Assembly: GCF_030546805.1 (NCBI RefSeq)
Contig: NZ_JAUOPC010000005.1
Span: forward strand, 62,001-126,000
Length of the DNA: 64,000 nucleotides
Direction of reading: 5' to 3'
From: Cyclobacterium sp. 1_MG-2023
Lineage (GTDB): Bacteria; Bacteroidota; Bacteroidia; Cytophagales; Cyclobacteriaceae
Part shown: in pieces, positions 55,306 through 64,000 of the stretch
Layout of the letters: each line of letters starts with the position of its first letter
Numbering within the stretch: position 1 is the stretch's first letter
Made by a program: the position numbers and the translations under genes
Notes under the pieces: model-generated
Seen by the model: only the letters and a program-made list of their open reading frames with translations
The model's database searches: none
Told to the model about the DNA's origin: nothing

Positions 55306-55755
55306 ATGATTATGACTGATACCTTGAATAAGCAAACGTTGCAAAATTTTGAAATTGCTTTTGAAGAAGAATATGCAAAGGTGGAAACCAATAATTCAAA
55401 AGGGATAATCATTTGCACCTTATTGGTAGATTATGTACCTATTACTAACTTTAAAGCCATTTTTCACAAAATCACCAATATTGTAAAAAAAGGCAACTAC
55501 AACAAATTCATCTTCGATAAAAGAGCTTTAAGGGCTTTTCACCAACCAAGTATGGAATGGTATTTTTTAGATTGGAAGAAGGAAGTTTTTTCTTATGGAA
55601 TCAAAACGCATAGGAAAATTTTACCAAAGGAAGCATGGTTTGTAAAACTGGTCATGATAGCCAAAAAACAAATCGCACTGGAAAATCCCGGCAATATTAT
55701 TCGGGACCTTGATATAAAATATTGTGACAGCATAGAAGAAGCCATAGCCGAATAA
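55306..55755 (+). CDS. STAS/SpoIIAA-like small protein
   Basis: This protein of 149 residues has a layout typical of the STAS/SpoIIAA-like fold: a strand (GIIICTLLVDYVPITNFKAIF), a helix, the strand YNKFIFDKRALRAF, a helix with MEWYFLDWKKEVFSYGIK, the strand HRKILPKEAWF, and a final helix. No Ser in a phosphorylation motif is apparent. The function is unknown. ATG codons at 55306 and 55312 are both possible. It ends one base before the flavin reductase-like gene, so both are co-transcribed. Confidence 0.6.
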   Translation: MIMTDTLNKQTLQNFEIAFEEEYAKVETNNSKGIIICTLLVDYVPITNFKAIFHKITNIVKKGNYNKFIFDKRALRAFHQPSMEWYFLDWKKEVFSYGIKTHRKILPKEAWFVKLVMIAKKQIALENPGNIIRDLDIKYCDSIEEAIAE

Positions 55756-56378
55756 TGAAACGATTTACCAAAGACAATTTAATCAACAAAGGCAAAGCAT
55801 TTAATAGAAATTTCGTGAATTGCCTGAGTGGGTACAAAAGCCTAAACCTTATTGGGAGTATAAATACTGAAAACGCTAAAACCAATTTGGCCCCTTTTAG
55901 TCAAGTTTTTCATATTGGAGCCAACCCTCCTACCGTTGGTATTTTATTTCGCCCCCATTCCGTGGAAAGGCATACCTTGGAAAACATTCTTCAAAATGGA
56001 TGTTTCACACTAAACCATGTAACTGAAAACTTTTATAAAGAGGCACATCGATGCAGTGCTAGATGGGAACAATCAGAATTTGAAGCTACAGGACTGGAGG
56101 AAGAATACCTGAATGACTTCAAAGCTCCTTTTGTAAAATTAAGTCCTTTGAAAATTGCTTGTGTCCTAAAAGATAAAATCACCTTGGCTGTAAATGAAAC
56201 AGTCTTAATCATTGCTAGCATAGAAGAGGTATGGGTGGCAGCCAATGCTGTTGAAGAAGATGGGTTTATTGCATTAGATAAGGTTGGGAGCATTACTGTC
56301 TCGGGCTTAGACAGCTACCACAGCACAAGCAAATTGGAAAGGTTACCCTATGCTAAACCCTCTCCAAAAACTGAATAG
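55755..56378 (+). CDS. Flavin reductase-like FMN-binding protein
   Basis: This protein of 207 residues has the split-barrel flavin reductase fold. Blocks seen are NLIGSINTENAKTNLAPFSQVFHIGANPPTVGILFRP (split around NLAPFS), HTLENILQNGCFTLN, and a final strand set with VSGLDSYHS. FMN binding is expected. It could be a NAD(P)H:FMN reductase or a non-enzymatic flavoprotein. Its ATG overlaps the upstream stop by one base. Next to pterin genes and a reductase-like SDR, it could be part of a redox or photoreceptor pathway; no photolyase is in the window. Confidence 0.82.
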   Translation: MKRFTKDNLINKGKAFNRNFVNCLSGYKSLNLIGSINTENAKTNLAPFSQVFHIGANPPTVGILFRPHSVERHTLENILQNGCFTLNHVTENFYKEAHRCSARWEQSEFEATGLEEEYLNDFKAPFVKLSPLKIACVLKDKITLAVNETVLIIASIEEVWVAANAVEEDGFIALDKVGSITVSGLDSYHSTSKLERLPYAKPSPKTE

Positions 56379-56463
56379 ACCAAAGCTTCTTTATTCTTAA
56401 TGGAATATTGACCAATTCCTAAACATTAATAAGCCGAAGCGGAACAAAAACTCATCTTAATTA

Positions 56464-56509
56464 GAAACACATTCCACCCACATTGATCAATGTAGGTGGA
56501 ATGCGTTTC
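56464..56509. terminator. 46-base inverted repeat between convergent genes
   Basis: A near-perfect palindrome of two 23-base arms, starting GAAACACATTCCACC and ending GGTGGAATGCGTTTC. As minus-strand RNA its two mismatches become G-U pairs, so the hairpin is complete for the DegP-like transcript. For the plus strand they are A-C mismatches. The T-tract after it is short, so strength in either direction is uncertain. Confidence 0.7.
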
Positions 56510-56522
56510 TTACAAGATAGGG

Positions 56523-57983
56523 CTATCGGACAGAATAAGATTGTGCAAAGGAGCGGCCTCCCGGTGTTAGACCTTCCACCCTTAACTGCCCACTAAATTC
56601 TTCTAAAAACTCCCCTACTTTTTCCGGGTCTTTTGCCGGCTGGTCATTGATATCAGTAATGATAAATCCATTTCCAAATCCAAGATCATTAAGATAGCCC
56701 CTGGTCATGGAAGATATTTTTACTCCATAGGGTATACCATACCGATCCATTTCGATCGCATTGATGGTTTCAAGTTTCGCCCCCAATAAGGCTGAAGCAT
56801 AAAAAGACCTTTTAATTACTCCTGTTCCACCCAAGAGGTTCTGGAGGGTCAATTGAACAGTATTTAGTTTTCCTCTTCTTTGATAAGTAATATTGATTTT
56901 GTCACCCGGATAGTAATAAGACAAGGCCTCCTCAAAACTTCCTTTTCCGGAAATTTCAGTTCCATCAATTTTCACAATCACATCATTGACTTCCATTCCT
57001 GATTTTTCTGCCGCTCCATTTCTTATGACATGTGAAACAATGACACCATCTAAAGACTGTAGATTCATTTCCTCAGCCAAGTCAAGAGAAATCTCTTTAA
57101 TTTCAATTCCCGGAATAGCTTTTTGAACTTCGCCATATCGAATGAGATCATTGGCAATTTTTGTAGCGATATCAACAGGAACAGCAAAACCGTACCCGGT
57201 ATAGGATCCTGTTCTACTCAAAATAGCTGTATTGATTCCCACCAACTCCCCATTTACATTCACTAAGGCTCCTCCTGAGTTTCCTGGATTAATTGGAGCA
57301 TCTGTTTGGATAAATGATTCCAAAGGAAACTCACCACCCATGATGTTAATCTGCCTTTCCTTTGCAGAAACGATTCCTGCGGTCACTGTGGAAGTAAGGT
57401 TAAAAGGGTTGCCCACTGCTAAAACCCACTCCCCTATCTTCAATTCCTTACTACTCCCAATTTCTATGGCCGGCAGATCATCCGCTTCAATTTTCAAAAC
57501 TGCAATATCCGTATTTGCATCTGACCCTATTAAACTGGCTTTATACGTTCTTTTCTTATGAATCACTTCAATGGTCTCTGCTTCTTCTATGACATGGTTG
57601 TTGGTAATGATATAACCATCTTCAGAAAAAATCACACCAGAACCGGTACTAACTGTCTGTTGGGCCATTCCTTGTCCGAAGAAATAATCAAATATACTAT
57701 ACCTTCGAGAATCAGTCCCGGAAAAGTTTTTAATAAATACCACAGAGTTGGTACTGTTTTCAGAAGCTTTCACAAAAGAATCCGGCACCGGACTCATCAG
57801 ATTTTGGTTTGCTTCTTCAGATGGAGACAGATGACGCACTTGGGACATCGGAATTTCTTCGGACTTGCTGAATTGCGCAGGGTTATTTAAAGACAATTCT
57901 TCGCTCAAATACTGTTGAAACACCCAAGATCCAATAATCCCACCCACAAATGCAACGAGAACTAAACCAATATTTTTTAACAT
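56523..57983 (-). CDS. DegP/HtrA-type serine protease
   Basis: This exported trypsin-fold protease of 486 residues has an N-terminal membrane anchor or uncleaved signal (LVLVAFVGGIIGSWVF). The catalytic triad His130 (TNNHV), Asp159 (NTDIAVL) and Ser236 (GNSGGAL) is complete. A PDZ domain covers about 290-380 and a second PDZ-like domain about 385-475. HtrA proteases degrade or refold misfolded envelope proteins. It is convergent to the flavin reductase-like gene. The two-PDZ layout resembles DegP/DegQ more than DegS. No sigma-E-like regulator is nearby, but rseP lies 1.4 kb away. Confidence 0.93.
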   Translation of the reverse strand: MLKNIGLVLVAFVGGIIGSWVFQQYLSEELSLNNPAQFSKSEEIPMSQVRHLSPSEEANQNLMSPVPDSFVKASENSTNSVVFIKNFSGTDSRRYSIFDYFFGQGMAQQTVSTGSGVIFSEDGYIITNNHVIEEAETIEVIHKKRTYKASLIGSDANTDIAVLKIEADDLPAIEIGSSKELKIGEWVLAVGNPFNLTSTVTAGIVSAKERQINIMGGEFPLESFIQTDAPINPGNSGGALVNVNGELVGINTAILSRTGSYTGYGFAVPVDIATKIANDLIRYGEVQKAIPGIEIKEISLDLAEEMNLQSLDGVIVSHVIRNGAAEKSGMEVNDVIVKIDGTEISGKGSFEEALSYYYPGDKINITYQRRGKLNTVQLTLQNLLGGTGVIKRSFYASALLGAKLETINAIEMDRYGIPYGVKISSMTRGYLNDLGFGNGFIITDINDQPAKDPEKVGEFLEEFSGQLRVEGLTPGGRSFAQSYSVR

Positions 57984-58163
57984 AACTAAAGACTTTGAAT
58001 ATTTAATTAAATACGGCCATTTGTTAAATCAAGCCAATTTATTTAACATTTTTTAAACTTTCTTATGACAAAAAATCACAATATAAATTCATTTCCAATT
58101 TTGTGCCAAAAAAACATATGGTTTAAAAAGTTTGAAAAAAACGGGAATACTGGTTTTACCTTG

Positions 58164-58171
58164 TAAATTTG
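58164..58171 (+). promoter_or_regulatory. Candidate Bacteroidota -7 box for dxr
   Basis: TAAATTTG fits TAnnTTTG. Transcription would start near 58178 with a leader of about 59 bases to the ATG at 58237. A TTG at the right -33 distance is not seen. Confidence 0.45.
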
Positions 58172-58236
58172 TCAGTAGAAAATAACGTATAATGCCAAGT
58201 TGGGCATTGTGCTTTTTTTGAAAGTAAAAAAATTCC

Positions 58237-59400
58237 ATGTCTACAATGAAACGTGTGGCCATCTTAGGCTCAACAGGTAGTATAGGTACACAAGCTTTAG
58301 ATGTGATTCAGCAGCATTCTGACAAATTTGAAGTTGAGGTCCTTACGGCTTTTAATAATAAAGACTTACTAATCAAACAGGCGTTAGCCTTTCAACCAAA
58401 TGTTGTAGTCATTGGCAATGAGAGCCATTACCTTGAAGTTAAAGAAGCTTTGAGTAAACAACCGATCAAGGTTTATGCAGGAGATAATGCCCTGGCCTCA
58501 GTAGTAGAAATGGATACTATTGATATTGTGCTTACTGCTTTGGTGGGCTATGCAGGGCTTATTCCCACCATCAAAGCGATAGAAGCAGGCAAACCCATTG
58601 CCTTAGCAAATAAGGAGACTTTGGTAGTGGCGGGCGACCTTATTACCAAGTTAGCCAAAAAGAAAGCTGTAAATATATACCCGGTAGATTCAGAACATTC
58701 TGCAATCTTTCAATGTTTGGTTGGTGAATTTCACAACCCCATCGAAAAGATTATACTTACGGCTTCTGGAGGTCCCTTCCGAGGCAGAGACAGGGAATAT
58801 TTAAAAAATGTAACCAAAGAACAGGCGCTCAAACATCCCAATTGGGACATGGGTGCCAAAATCACGATAGACTCAGCTTCATTGATGAACAAGGGACTTG
58901 AAGTGATCGAGGCAAAATGGCTTTTCGGATTGGATGCTAGCCAGGTTGAAGTAGTTGTTCACCCTCAGTCAATTGTACATTCATTGGTTCAATTTGAAGA
59001 CGGTTCGATCAAAGCACAACTTGGATTGCCCGACATGCGTATTCCTATTCAGTTTGCCTTGTCATATCCTGATAGAGTAAAATCAAATTTTGAAAGGTTT
59101 GATTTCATGGACTACCCGAACCTTCAGTTTGAGAAACCGGATCGAAAAACGTTTAAAAACTTGGACTTGGCTTTCACTGCACTGGAAAAAGCAGGAAATG
59201 CTGCTTGTTCACTTAATGCTGCCAATGAAATCGCTGTGGCTGCATTTTTGCAGGATAAAGTCAAATTTCTTGAAATGTCAGACTTGATTGAACAGAGTAT
59301 GGAAAAAATTAGTTTTATTAAAGACCCAAGTTTGGAAGACTTAATTGCTACAGACAAGGAAACAAGAATAATTTCAGAAGAATTAATTAGTAGAAAATAA
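58237..59400 (+). CDS. dxr: 1-deoxy-D-xylulose 5-phosphate reductoisomerase
   Basis: This enzyme of 387 residues makes 2-C-methyl-D-erythritol 4-phosphate in the non-mevalonate isoprenoid pathway, using NADPH and a divalent metal. NADPH loop GSTGSIG is at 11-17. NKETLVVAG, PVDSEHSA, the flexible loop ASGGPFRGR, and the metal and substrate block KITIDSASLMNKGLEVIEA (split across ITIDSASLMNKG) follow. ATG 58237 is used; ATG 58246 is possible. Three bases separate it from rseP, so the two are co-transcribed, a common pairing in bacteria. Confidence 0.97.
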   Translation: MSTMKRVAILGSTGSIGTQALDVIQQHSDKFEVEVLTAFNNKDLLIKQALAFQPNVVVIGNESHYLEVKEALSKQPIKVYAGDNALASVVEMDTIDIVLTALVGYAGLIPTIKAIEAGKPIALANKETLVVAGDLITKLAKKKAVNIYPVDSEHSAIFQCLVGEFHNPIEKIILTASGGPFRGRDREYLKNVTKEQALKHPNWDMGAKITIDSASLMNKGLEVIEAKWLFGLDASQVEVVVHPQSIVHSLVQFEDGSIKAQLGLPDMRIPIQFALSYPDRVKSNFERFDFMDYPNLQFEKPDRKTFKNLDLAFTALEKAGNAACSLNAANEIAVAAFLQDKVKFLEMSDLIEQSMEKISFIKDPSLEDLIATDKETRIISEELISRK

Positions 59401-59403
59401 AGA

Positions 59404-60723
59404 ATGGATACATTAATAATGGTAGCGCAATTGCTACTCGGATTGTCGATATTGGTCGGCTTACACGAATTGGGACACCTACTGGCAGCTAAAATGTTTG
59501 GCATGCGTGTCGAAAAGTTCTCTATTGGATTCCCTCCAAAAATAATTGGTTTTCAATGGAAAGAAACAGAATATTCCATAGGAGCAATCCCTCTAGGTGG
59601 ATTTGTTAAAATATCTGGAATGGTAGATGAATCCCTTGATTCAGAGCAACTATCTGATGAACCTCAACCTTGGGAGTTTAGATCCAAACCTGCATGGCAG
59701 AGATTAATTGTGATGCTTGGTGGTATCATTGTAAACGTAGTCACTGGAATTATCATATTCGTATTTTTGGTATACAGTAAAGGTGAGACCTATTTCTCAA
59801 GAGACCAAGTAATTGAACATGGGATTGTCGCCTATGATATTGGTCAACAAATAGGCTTACAGGATGGAGATAAAATACTAGACATCAATGGAGTTCCTTA
59901 TGAATCATTGAATGATCTAAGCAGTGGCAATGCCTTGTTAAGCTCAGACGGCTATTATACAGTAGAAAGAGATGGTGAAAGAATGAAGATAACAATCCCA
60001 AGAGGGTTTATCAATTCTTTTTCTGATGAAGAAAGCATGTCTAACTTCATTAGCATTCGATTCCCTTTTAAAATCCTTGAAGTAAATCCTGAAGGGACTG
60101 CTGTTGAAGCAGGTATTCAGAAAGGGGATGAAATTGTAGCAGTAAATGATCAACCTATCCAATACTTCAATGAGCTTCAAGCCGCATTGGCAACGCACAA
60201 AGGTGAAAATGTGGAACTTACGATAGTTAGGGATCAACAAGAAATAATTACCAGTACAGAAGTATTAGAAGATGGCACCATTGGTATAGCAGCAGAGAAT
60301 TTAATTGAGCCTGTTCGAAAAAAATACACCTTTGCGGAATCTATTCCTTTGGGGACCGAAAGGGCTTTCAGCGTGGTGATCATTAATGCCAAAGCCATGG
60401 GCAAAATGTTTACAGGTGAAGTTTCTACTAAAAACGTTAGTGGACCTATAGGAATGGCTAAAATTTATGGATCTACTTGGGATTGGATAAAATTTTGGTC
60501 TATTACCGGACTAATTTCCATGATCTTGGCATTTATGAATTTATTACCTATTCCCGCCTTAGATGGAGGACATGTAATGTTTTTGTTGTATGAAATGGTT
60601 TCAGGTAGAAGTCCTTCAGATAGATTTCTTGAAAATGCCCAGAAAATTGGAATGGTATTGCTGTTAGCAATCATGGTATTTGCCATAGGGAATGACATCC
60701 TTAAGCTTTTTTCCGGCAGTTAA
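59404..60723 (+). CDS. rseP: RseP-type site-2 intramembrane protease
   Basis: This zinc membrane protease of 439 residues has the catalytic HELGH motif (H21-E22-x-x-H25) in the first membrane helix. Two PDZ-like modules in the middle (GLQDGDKILDINGVPY and GIQKGDEIVAVNDQPI) follow. A C-terminal LLPIPALDGGH supplies the third metal ligand. RseP cleaves anti-sigma factors and remnant signal peptides. No anti-sigma target is nearby. It follows dxr by three bases. A terminator follows it 18 bases later. Confidence 0.95.
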   Translation: MDTLIMVAQLLLGLSILVGLHELGHLLAAKMFGMRVEKFSIGFPPKIIGFQWKETEYSIGAIPLGGFVKISGMVDESLDSEQLSDEPQPWEFRSKPAWQRLIVMLGGIIVNVVTGIIIFVFLVYSKGETYFSRDQVIEHGIVAYDIGQQIGLQDGDKILDINGVPYESLNDLSSGNALLSSDGYYTVERDGERMKITIPRGFINSFSDEESMSNFISIRFPFKILEVNPEGTAVEAGIQKGDEIVAVNDQPIQYFNELQAALATHKGENVELTIVRDQQEIITSTEVLEDGTIGIAAENLIEPVRKKYTFAESIPLGTERAFSVVIINAKAMGKMFTGEVSTKNVSGPIGMAKIYGSTWDWIKFWSITGLISMILAFMNLLPIPALDGGHVMFLLYEMVSGRSPSDRFLENAQKIGMVLLLAIMVFAIGNDILKLFSGS

Positions 60724-60741
60724 CTACTGAAAAAAACGAAA

Positions 60742-60769
60742 AAGGGGAAATAATATCCCCTTATTTTTA
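60742..60769. terminator. Intrinsic terminator after rseP
   Basis: AAGGGGA pairs with TCCCCTT, with AT-extended flanks and the T-run TTTTT immediately after on the plus strand. It separates the dxr-rseP unit from lon. Confidence 0.75.
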
Positions 60770-60917
60770 AATCGCCCTTAATATTTATTTCCTGACAATT
60801 TGTTAAAGGAAATAAATTGGCATAAGCCTTGGACAGGGTTTATATAATAACCTTATTCATAGGGGTTTTTCATATTTCAACAAATTAACATGACACAACA
60901 CCTGTCATAATGTCTGT

Positions 60918-63404
60918 ATGAACAATAACGACAATCAATTATACCAATCACTAATGATGGGGGATTTTTCGGGAGAAGGCGACCTAATTCAGTTAATTAC
61001 TGATGATGAGGATGAAAATGGCCAAAAAGACGAAAACTACGCCAAAGAAATACCTATTCTTTCCGTCAGAAACACCGTCTTGTTTCCCGGTGTAGTAATC
61101 CCTATCACTGTTGGAAGAGAGCGATCCATTAAACTTGTAAAGAAAGCCCAGAAAGGGGACAAGTTAATCGGTGTATGTGCACAAAGGAACCCCAATATTG
61201 AAGACCCCTCTTGGGACGACATCTATAAGGTAGGCACCTTGGCTAAAATTGTGAAGATGATCGTTTTGCCGGATGGCAATACCACCATCATTATACAAGG
61301 AAAAAAGCGTTTTAAAATAGATAATGAGTTAACAGAAGACCCTTATTTTCAAGCTAATGTCACTTATTTAGGAGAGACATTCCCTAAAAACGATGAAAAA
61401 ATAGAGGCGTTAGAGCAATCCTTAAAGGAAGCCGCCTTTAAAACCTTACAGCTAAACCCTGAAATTCCCAGGGAGGCCCAGGTTGCCCTAGATAATATTG
61501 ACAGCACACCTTTTCTTACTCACTTCCTCTCTTCCAATATCAATGCACCTGTTGAGTCCAAACAAAAATTACTCGAAATCAATGATGGCATAGAAAGGGC
61601 CACCCTATTGCTTGAGTTCATGATGAAGGACATTCAAATGCTGGAGCTGAAAAATGAAATCCAGAAAAAAGTCCATACTGACATAGACCAACAGCAAAGG
61701 GATTATTTCTTGCGGCAACAGATGAAGGTTCTTCAAACAGAACTGGGTGATGAGGGGCCGGACAAGGAAGTCGAAGAATTAAGGGCACGTGGTAAAAAGA
61801 AAAAATGGCCCAAAGTAGTGGCTGACCAATTCAATAAAGAATTGGATAAAATCATGAGGATGAATCCTGCCACAGCAGAATACCCTATTGCCATTAACTA
61901 TGCAGAGGTTTTAGTAGATCTTCCTTGGAATGATTTTACTACGGACAACTTTGATCTTAATAGGGCCAAGAAAATCCTCGATCGTGACCATTCCGGATTA
62001 GACAAAGTCAAAGATCGAATCATTGAATATTTAGCAGTTTTAAAACTAAAGCAAGACCTTAAAGGGCCGATACTTTGCTTATACGGACCTCCCGGTGTAG
62101 GAAAAACATCCCTAGGAAAATCCATCGCTAAAGCTTTGGGTAGAAAATATGTAAGAATGTCCTTGGGAGGACTCCATGACGAGTCGGAAATTAGAGGACA
62201 TAGAAAAACCTATATTGGCGCCATGCCTGGTAAAATCATCCAAAACATGAAAAAAGGGAAATCATCAAACCCCGTATTCGTATTGGATGAAATTGATAAA
62301 CTGAGCACTGATTTTAGAGGAGATCCATCTTCTGCCTTTTTAGAAGTATTAGATCCCGAGCAAAACAATGCTTTTGTGGACAATTACCTGGAGGTAGATT
62401 ACGATTTGTCAAAGGTACTATTTATTGCCACTGCCAATACACTGGAAACTTTGCAGCCTGCGCTTAGAGACCGTATGGAGATCATAGAGGTCACCGGTTA
62501 TACCATGGAAGAAAAAGTGGAAATCTCAAAAAAACACTTGGTTCCGAAACAGCGTAAAGAACATGGGCTAAAAGCCAAGGACATTACTTTTTCCAATGAA
62601 TCTTTGATTAAAATCATTGAGGATTACACCCGGGAATCCGGTGTTAGGAGCCTGGAAAGACAAATTGGTAAGGTCATTAGGAATATTGCCAAGTCCATAG
62701 CAATGGAAGAGCCTTATCAGAAAAAAATAACACCGGCCTTGGTTCGGAAGATATTAGGTGGTGAAATATTCGACAAAGAATTTTATCAGGACAATTCACT
62801 GGCAGGAGTAGTCACAGGCCTTGCTTGGACCTCTGTGGGAGGAGAAATTTTATTTATTGAAGCAAGTATTAGCAAAGGAAAAGGAAAACTAACCCTTTCC
62901 GGTCAGCTGGGAGATGTCATGAAAGAGTCTGCCATGACAGCCATTTCTTATTTAAAATCTCATGCAGAAGACCTAGACATTGACTATCGGGTATTTGATC
63001 AGTATGATCTGCATATTCATGTACCTGCTGGAGCTGTACCTAAAGACGGGCCATCTGCCGGAATCACCATGCTTACGGCCATCGCATCTGTTTATACGCA
63101 GAGAAAAGTAAAAACAAAATTGGCCATGACAGGGGAAATCACCTTGAGAGGCAAAGTGATGCCCGTTGGTGGAATCAAAGAAAAAATACTGGCCGCAAAG
63201 AGGGCCGGTATTGAAGATATTATCCTTTGCAAAAGAAATCAGAGAGACATAGAAGAAATTGATGATTCTTACCTCAAAGGAGTCAAATTTCATTTTGTAG
63301 ACCATGTAAGCGAAGTATTAGCCTTGGCGCTTCTAGAGGAAAAAGTGTCTAACCCAGTGAAATTCAGCTTCGAAAGTGAGGTCAAGAAAACTGAAGCATC
63401 GTAA
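60918..63404 (+). CDS. lon: Lon protease
   Basis: This AAA+ serine protease of 828 residues has an N-terminal substrate-binding domain (about 40-260). Walker [10 protein letters not shown] is at 390-398 and Walker [10 protein letters not shown] follows. The proteolytic dyad is S713 in DGPSAGIT and K756 in [11 protein letters not shown], with the same 43-residue spacing as E. coli Lon S679/K722. An acidic first 40 residues precedes the domain. Lon degrades misfolded and regulatory proteins. hslU starts 13 bases after its stop, so a proteostasis operon is probable. Confidence 0.97.
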   Translation: MNNNDNQLYQSLMMGDFSGEGDLIQLITDDEDENGQKDENYAKEIPILSVRNTVLFPGVVIPITVGRERSIKLVKKAQKGDKLIGVCAQRNPNIEDPSWDDIYKVGTLAKIVKMIVLPDGNTTIIIQGKKRFKIDNELTEDPYFQANVTYLGETFPKNDEKIEALEQSLKEAAFKTLQLNPEIPREAQVALDNIDSTPFLTHFLSSNINAPVESKQKLLEINDGIERATLLLEFMMKDIQMLELKNEIQKKVHTDIDQQQRDYFLRQQMKVLQTELGDEGPDKEVEELRARGKKKKWPKVVADQFNKELDKIMRMNPATAEYPIAINYAEVLVDLPWNDFTTDNFDLNRAKKILDRDHSGLDKVKDRIIEYLAVLKLKQDLKGPILCLYGPPGVGKTSLGKSIAKALGRKYVRMSLGGLHDESEIRGHRKTYIGAMPGKIIQNMKKGKSSNPVFVLDEIDKLSTDFRGDPSSAFLEVLDPEQNNAFVDNYLEVDYDLSKVLFIATANTLETLQPALRDRMEIIEVTGYTMEEKVEISKKHLVPKQRKEHGLKAKDITFSNESLIKIIEDYTRESGVRSLERQIGKVIRNIAKSIAMEEPYQKKITPALVRKILGGEIFDKEFYQDNSLAGVVTGLAWTSVGGEILFIEASISKGKGKLTLSGQLGDVMKESAMTAISYLKSHAEDLDIDYRVFDQYDLHIHVPAGAVPKDGPSAGITMLTAIASVYTQRKVKTKLAMTGEITLRGKVMPVGGIKEKILAAKRAGIEDIILCKRNQRDIEEIDDSYLKGVKFHFVDHVSEVLALALLEEKVSNPVKFSFESEVKKTEAS

Positions 63405-63417
63405 AAGAACTGAAAAC

Positions 63418-64000
63418 ATGAACCATTTAACACCAAAGCAAATTGTTGCTGAACTGGATAAATATATAATAGGACAGACGGAGGCCAAAAGGAATGTTGC
63501 GATCGCCCTAAGAAACAGGATTCGTCGCCTTATGGTGAAATCTGACCTTCAAAAAGATATTGTTCCCAATAATATATTGATGATTGGCTCTACCGGAGTG
63601 GGTAAAACTGAGATCGCTCGCAGGTTAGCTAAAATAGCCAATGCTCCTTTCACTAAGGTAGAAGCTTCCAAATTCACCGAAGTAGGCTATGTCGGAAGGG
63701 ACGTAGAATCCATGGTAAGGGATTTGGTGGAGCATGCAGTAAATCTGGTTAAGGAAACGAAGAATGAGGAAGTAAAGGAAAAAGCAGCAGTGATTGTTGA
63801 AGACATGCTTCTGGATATTTTAATTCCTCCGGTTAGAGGTACAGGTTTCAGTACTACACAGAAGGAGAACTTTAACCCTGACAATGCAAGCGAGCAAGAG
63901 CTCAACGAAAAAACAAGGGAGAGATTCAAAGAAAAATTGAAGCATGGAGAACTGGAGGATAGGAAAATAGAAATCAATGTTAAACAGTCCTCTCCTGCAG
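63418..64000 (+). CDS. hslU: HslU protease ATPase subunit (cut by window edge)
   Basis: About 194 residues are visible of a protein normally near 440-460. The start [16 protein letters not shown] and the [17 protein letters not shown] block are HslU hallmarks. Walker A reads GSTGVGKT at 57-64, with Ser in place of the usual Pro (GPTGVGKT). The insertion (I) domain begins at about 120 and is highly charged. HslU unfolds substrates for the HslV peptidase; hslV is not seen between lon and hslU. The start is close behind lon. The gene continues beyond the window. Confidence 0.95.
   Translation, partial: MNHLTPKQIVAELDKYIIGQTEAKRNVAIALRNRIRRLMVKSDLQKDIVPNNILMIGSTGVGKTEIARRLAKIANAPFTKVEASKFTEVGYVGRDVESMVRDLVEHAVNLVKETKNEEVKEKAAVIVEDMLLDILIPPVRGTGFSTTQKENFNPDNASEQELNEKTRERFKEKLKHGELEDRKIEINVKQSSPA

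Noticed and set aside
53026-56378. Photolyase/cryptochrome cofactor cluster
   Set aside because: folE, SDR and flavin reductase genes are known to accompany photolyase genes, but no photolyase or cryptochrome is within the window.
1-64000. tRNA, rRNA, CRISPR, insertion sequence or prophage
   Set aside because: I read the gaps for cloverleaf T-arm patterns, spaced repeats and transposase or integrase motifs and saw none. A covariance-model search was not possible.

Overview
The window looks like a chromosomal segment of a Bacteroidota bacterium, most likely Cytophagales, family Cyclobacteriaceae (Cyclobacterium/Algoriphagus-like). The family placement is inferred from gene content, not from a marker tree. 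Support comes from a SusC/SusD pair, TonB-linked outer-membrane and lipoprotein export signals, families common in Bacteroidota (DUF4296, DUF6089, DUF2027-Smr, DUF3822, TIGR02757), a Bat-type von Willebrand operon, and several TAnnTTTG promoter boxes. The DNA is AT-rich and mostly housekeeping. I found no insertion sequence, phage gene, CRISPR array, rRNA or tRNA. The two edge genes (mutS2, hslU) are cut by the window.

Layout. 1-2.3 kb: mutS2 behind a DUF4296 lipoprotein gene (minus). 2.4-5.2 kb: a tightly overlapping DUF58 / BatD-like / BatA operon (plus). 5.5-9.4 kb (minus): a TrpB2-type tryptophan synthase beta, an exported amidohydrolase and an exported Gfo/Idh/MocA oxidoreductase. 9.5-19.6 kb: a nutrient-uptake region with SusC, SusD and two large FG-GAP/VCBS propeller proteins, one with an ASPIC/UnbV domain, but no recognisable glycoside hydrolase. 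20.1-24.4 kb (plus): yggS, DUF423, a PBP4-like peptidase, an S66 L,D-carboxypeptidase and an SGNH hydrolase. 24.5-27.1 kb: a stress-type SDR, then a YqcI/YcgG (GntA/DcsA-like) heme N-oxygenase paired with a DUF1989 protein.

27.2-46.6 kb is compact housekeeping: DUF1573, a RecD-like helicase, two Nudix proteins, DUF3822-coaD, pyrE, TIGR02757, prfC, an RluA-type pseudouridine synthase, TraB/GumN, TVP38, a trans-sulfuration enzyme, DUF2027-Smr, leuS, DUF6089 and MscS. 46.8-51.4 kb is a four-gene operon joining a GNAT-nitrilase fusion, kdsC, a metal-dependent-type kdsA and an L,D-transpeptidase, which links Kdo/LPS synthesis to the cell wall. A second L,D-transpeptidase-like gene converges on it.

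53.0-56.4 kb holds pterin and flavin genes: a eukaryote-like 6-pyruvoyl-tetrahydropterin synthase overlapping folE, then, behind a terminator, an SDR lacking the catalytic tyrosine, two small proteins and a flavin reductase-like protein. 56.5-64 kb is envelope and proteostasis: a DegP-type protease, dxr-rseP, lon and the start of hslU.

The points most worth a second look are the GntA-like/DUF1989 pair, the tyrosine-less SDR beside the pterin genes, the kdsA-linked L,D-transpeptidase operon, and the SusCD/VCBS region without degradative enzymes.
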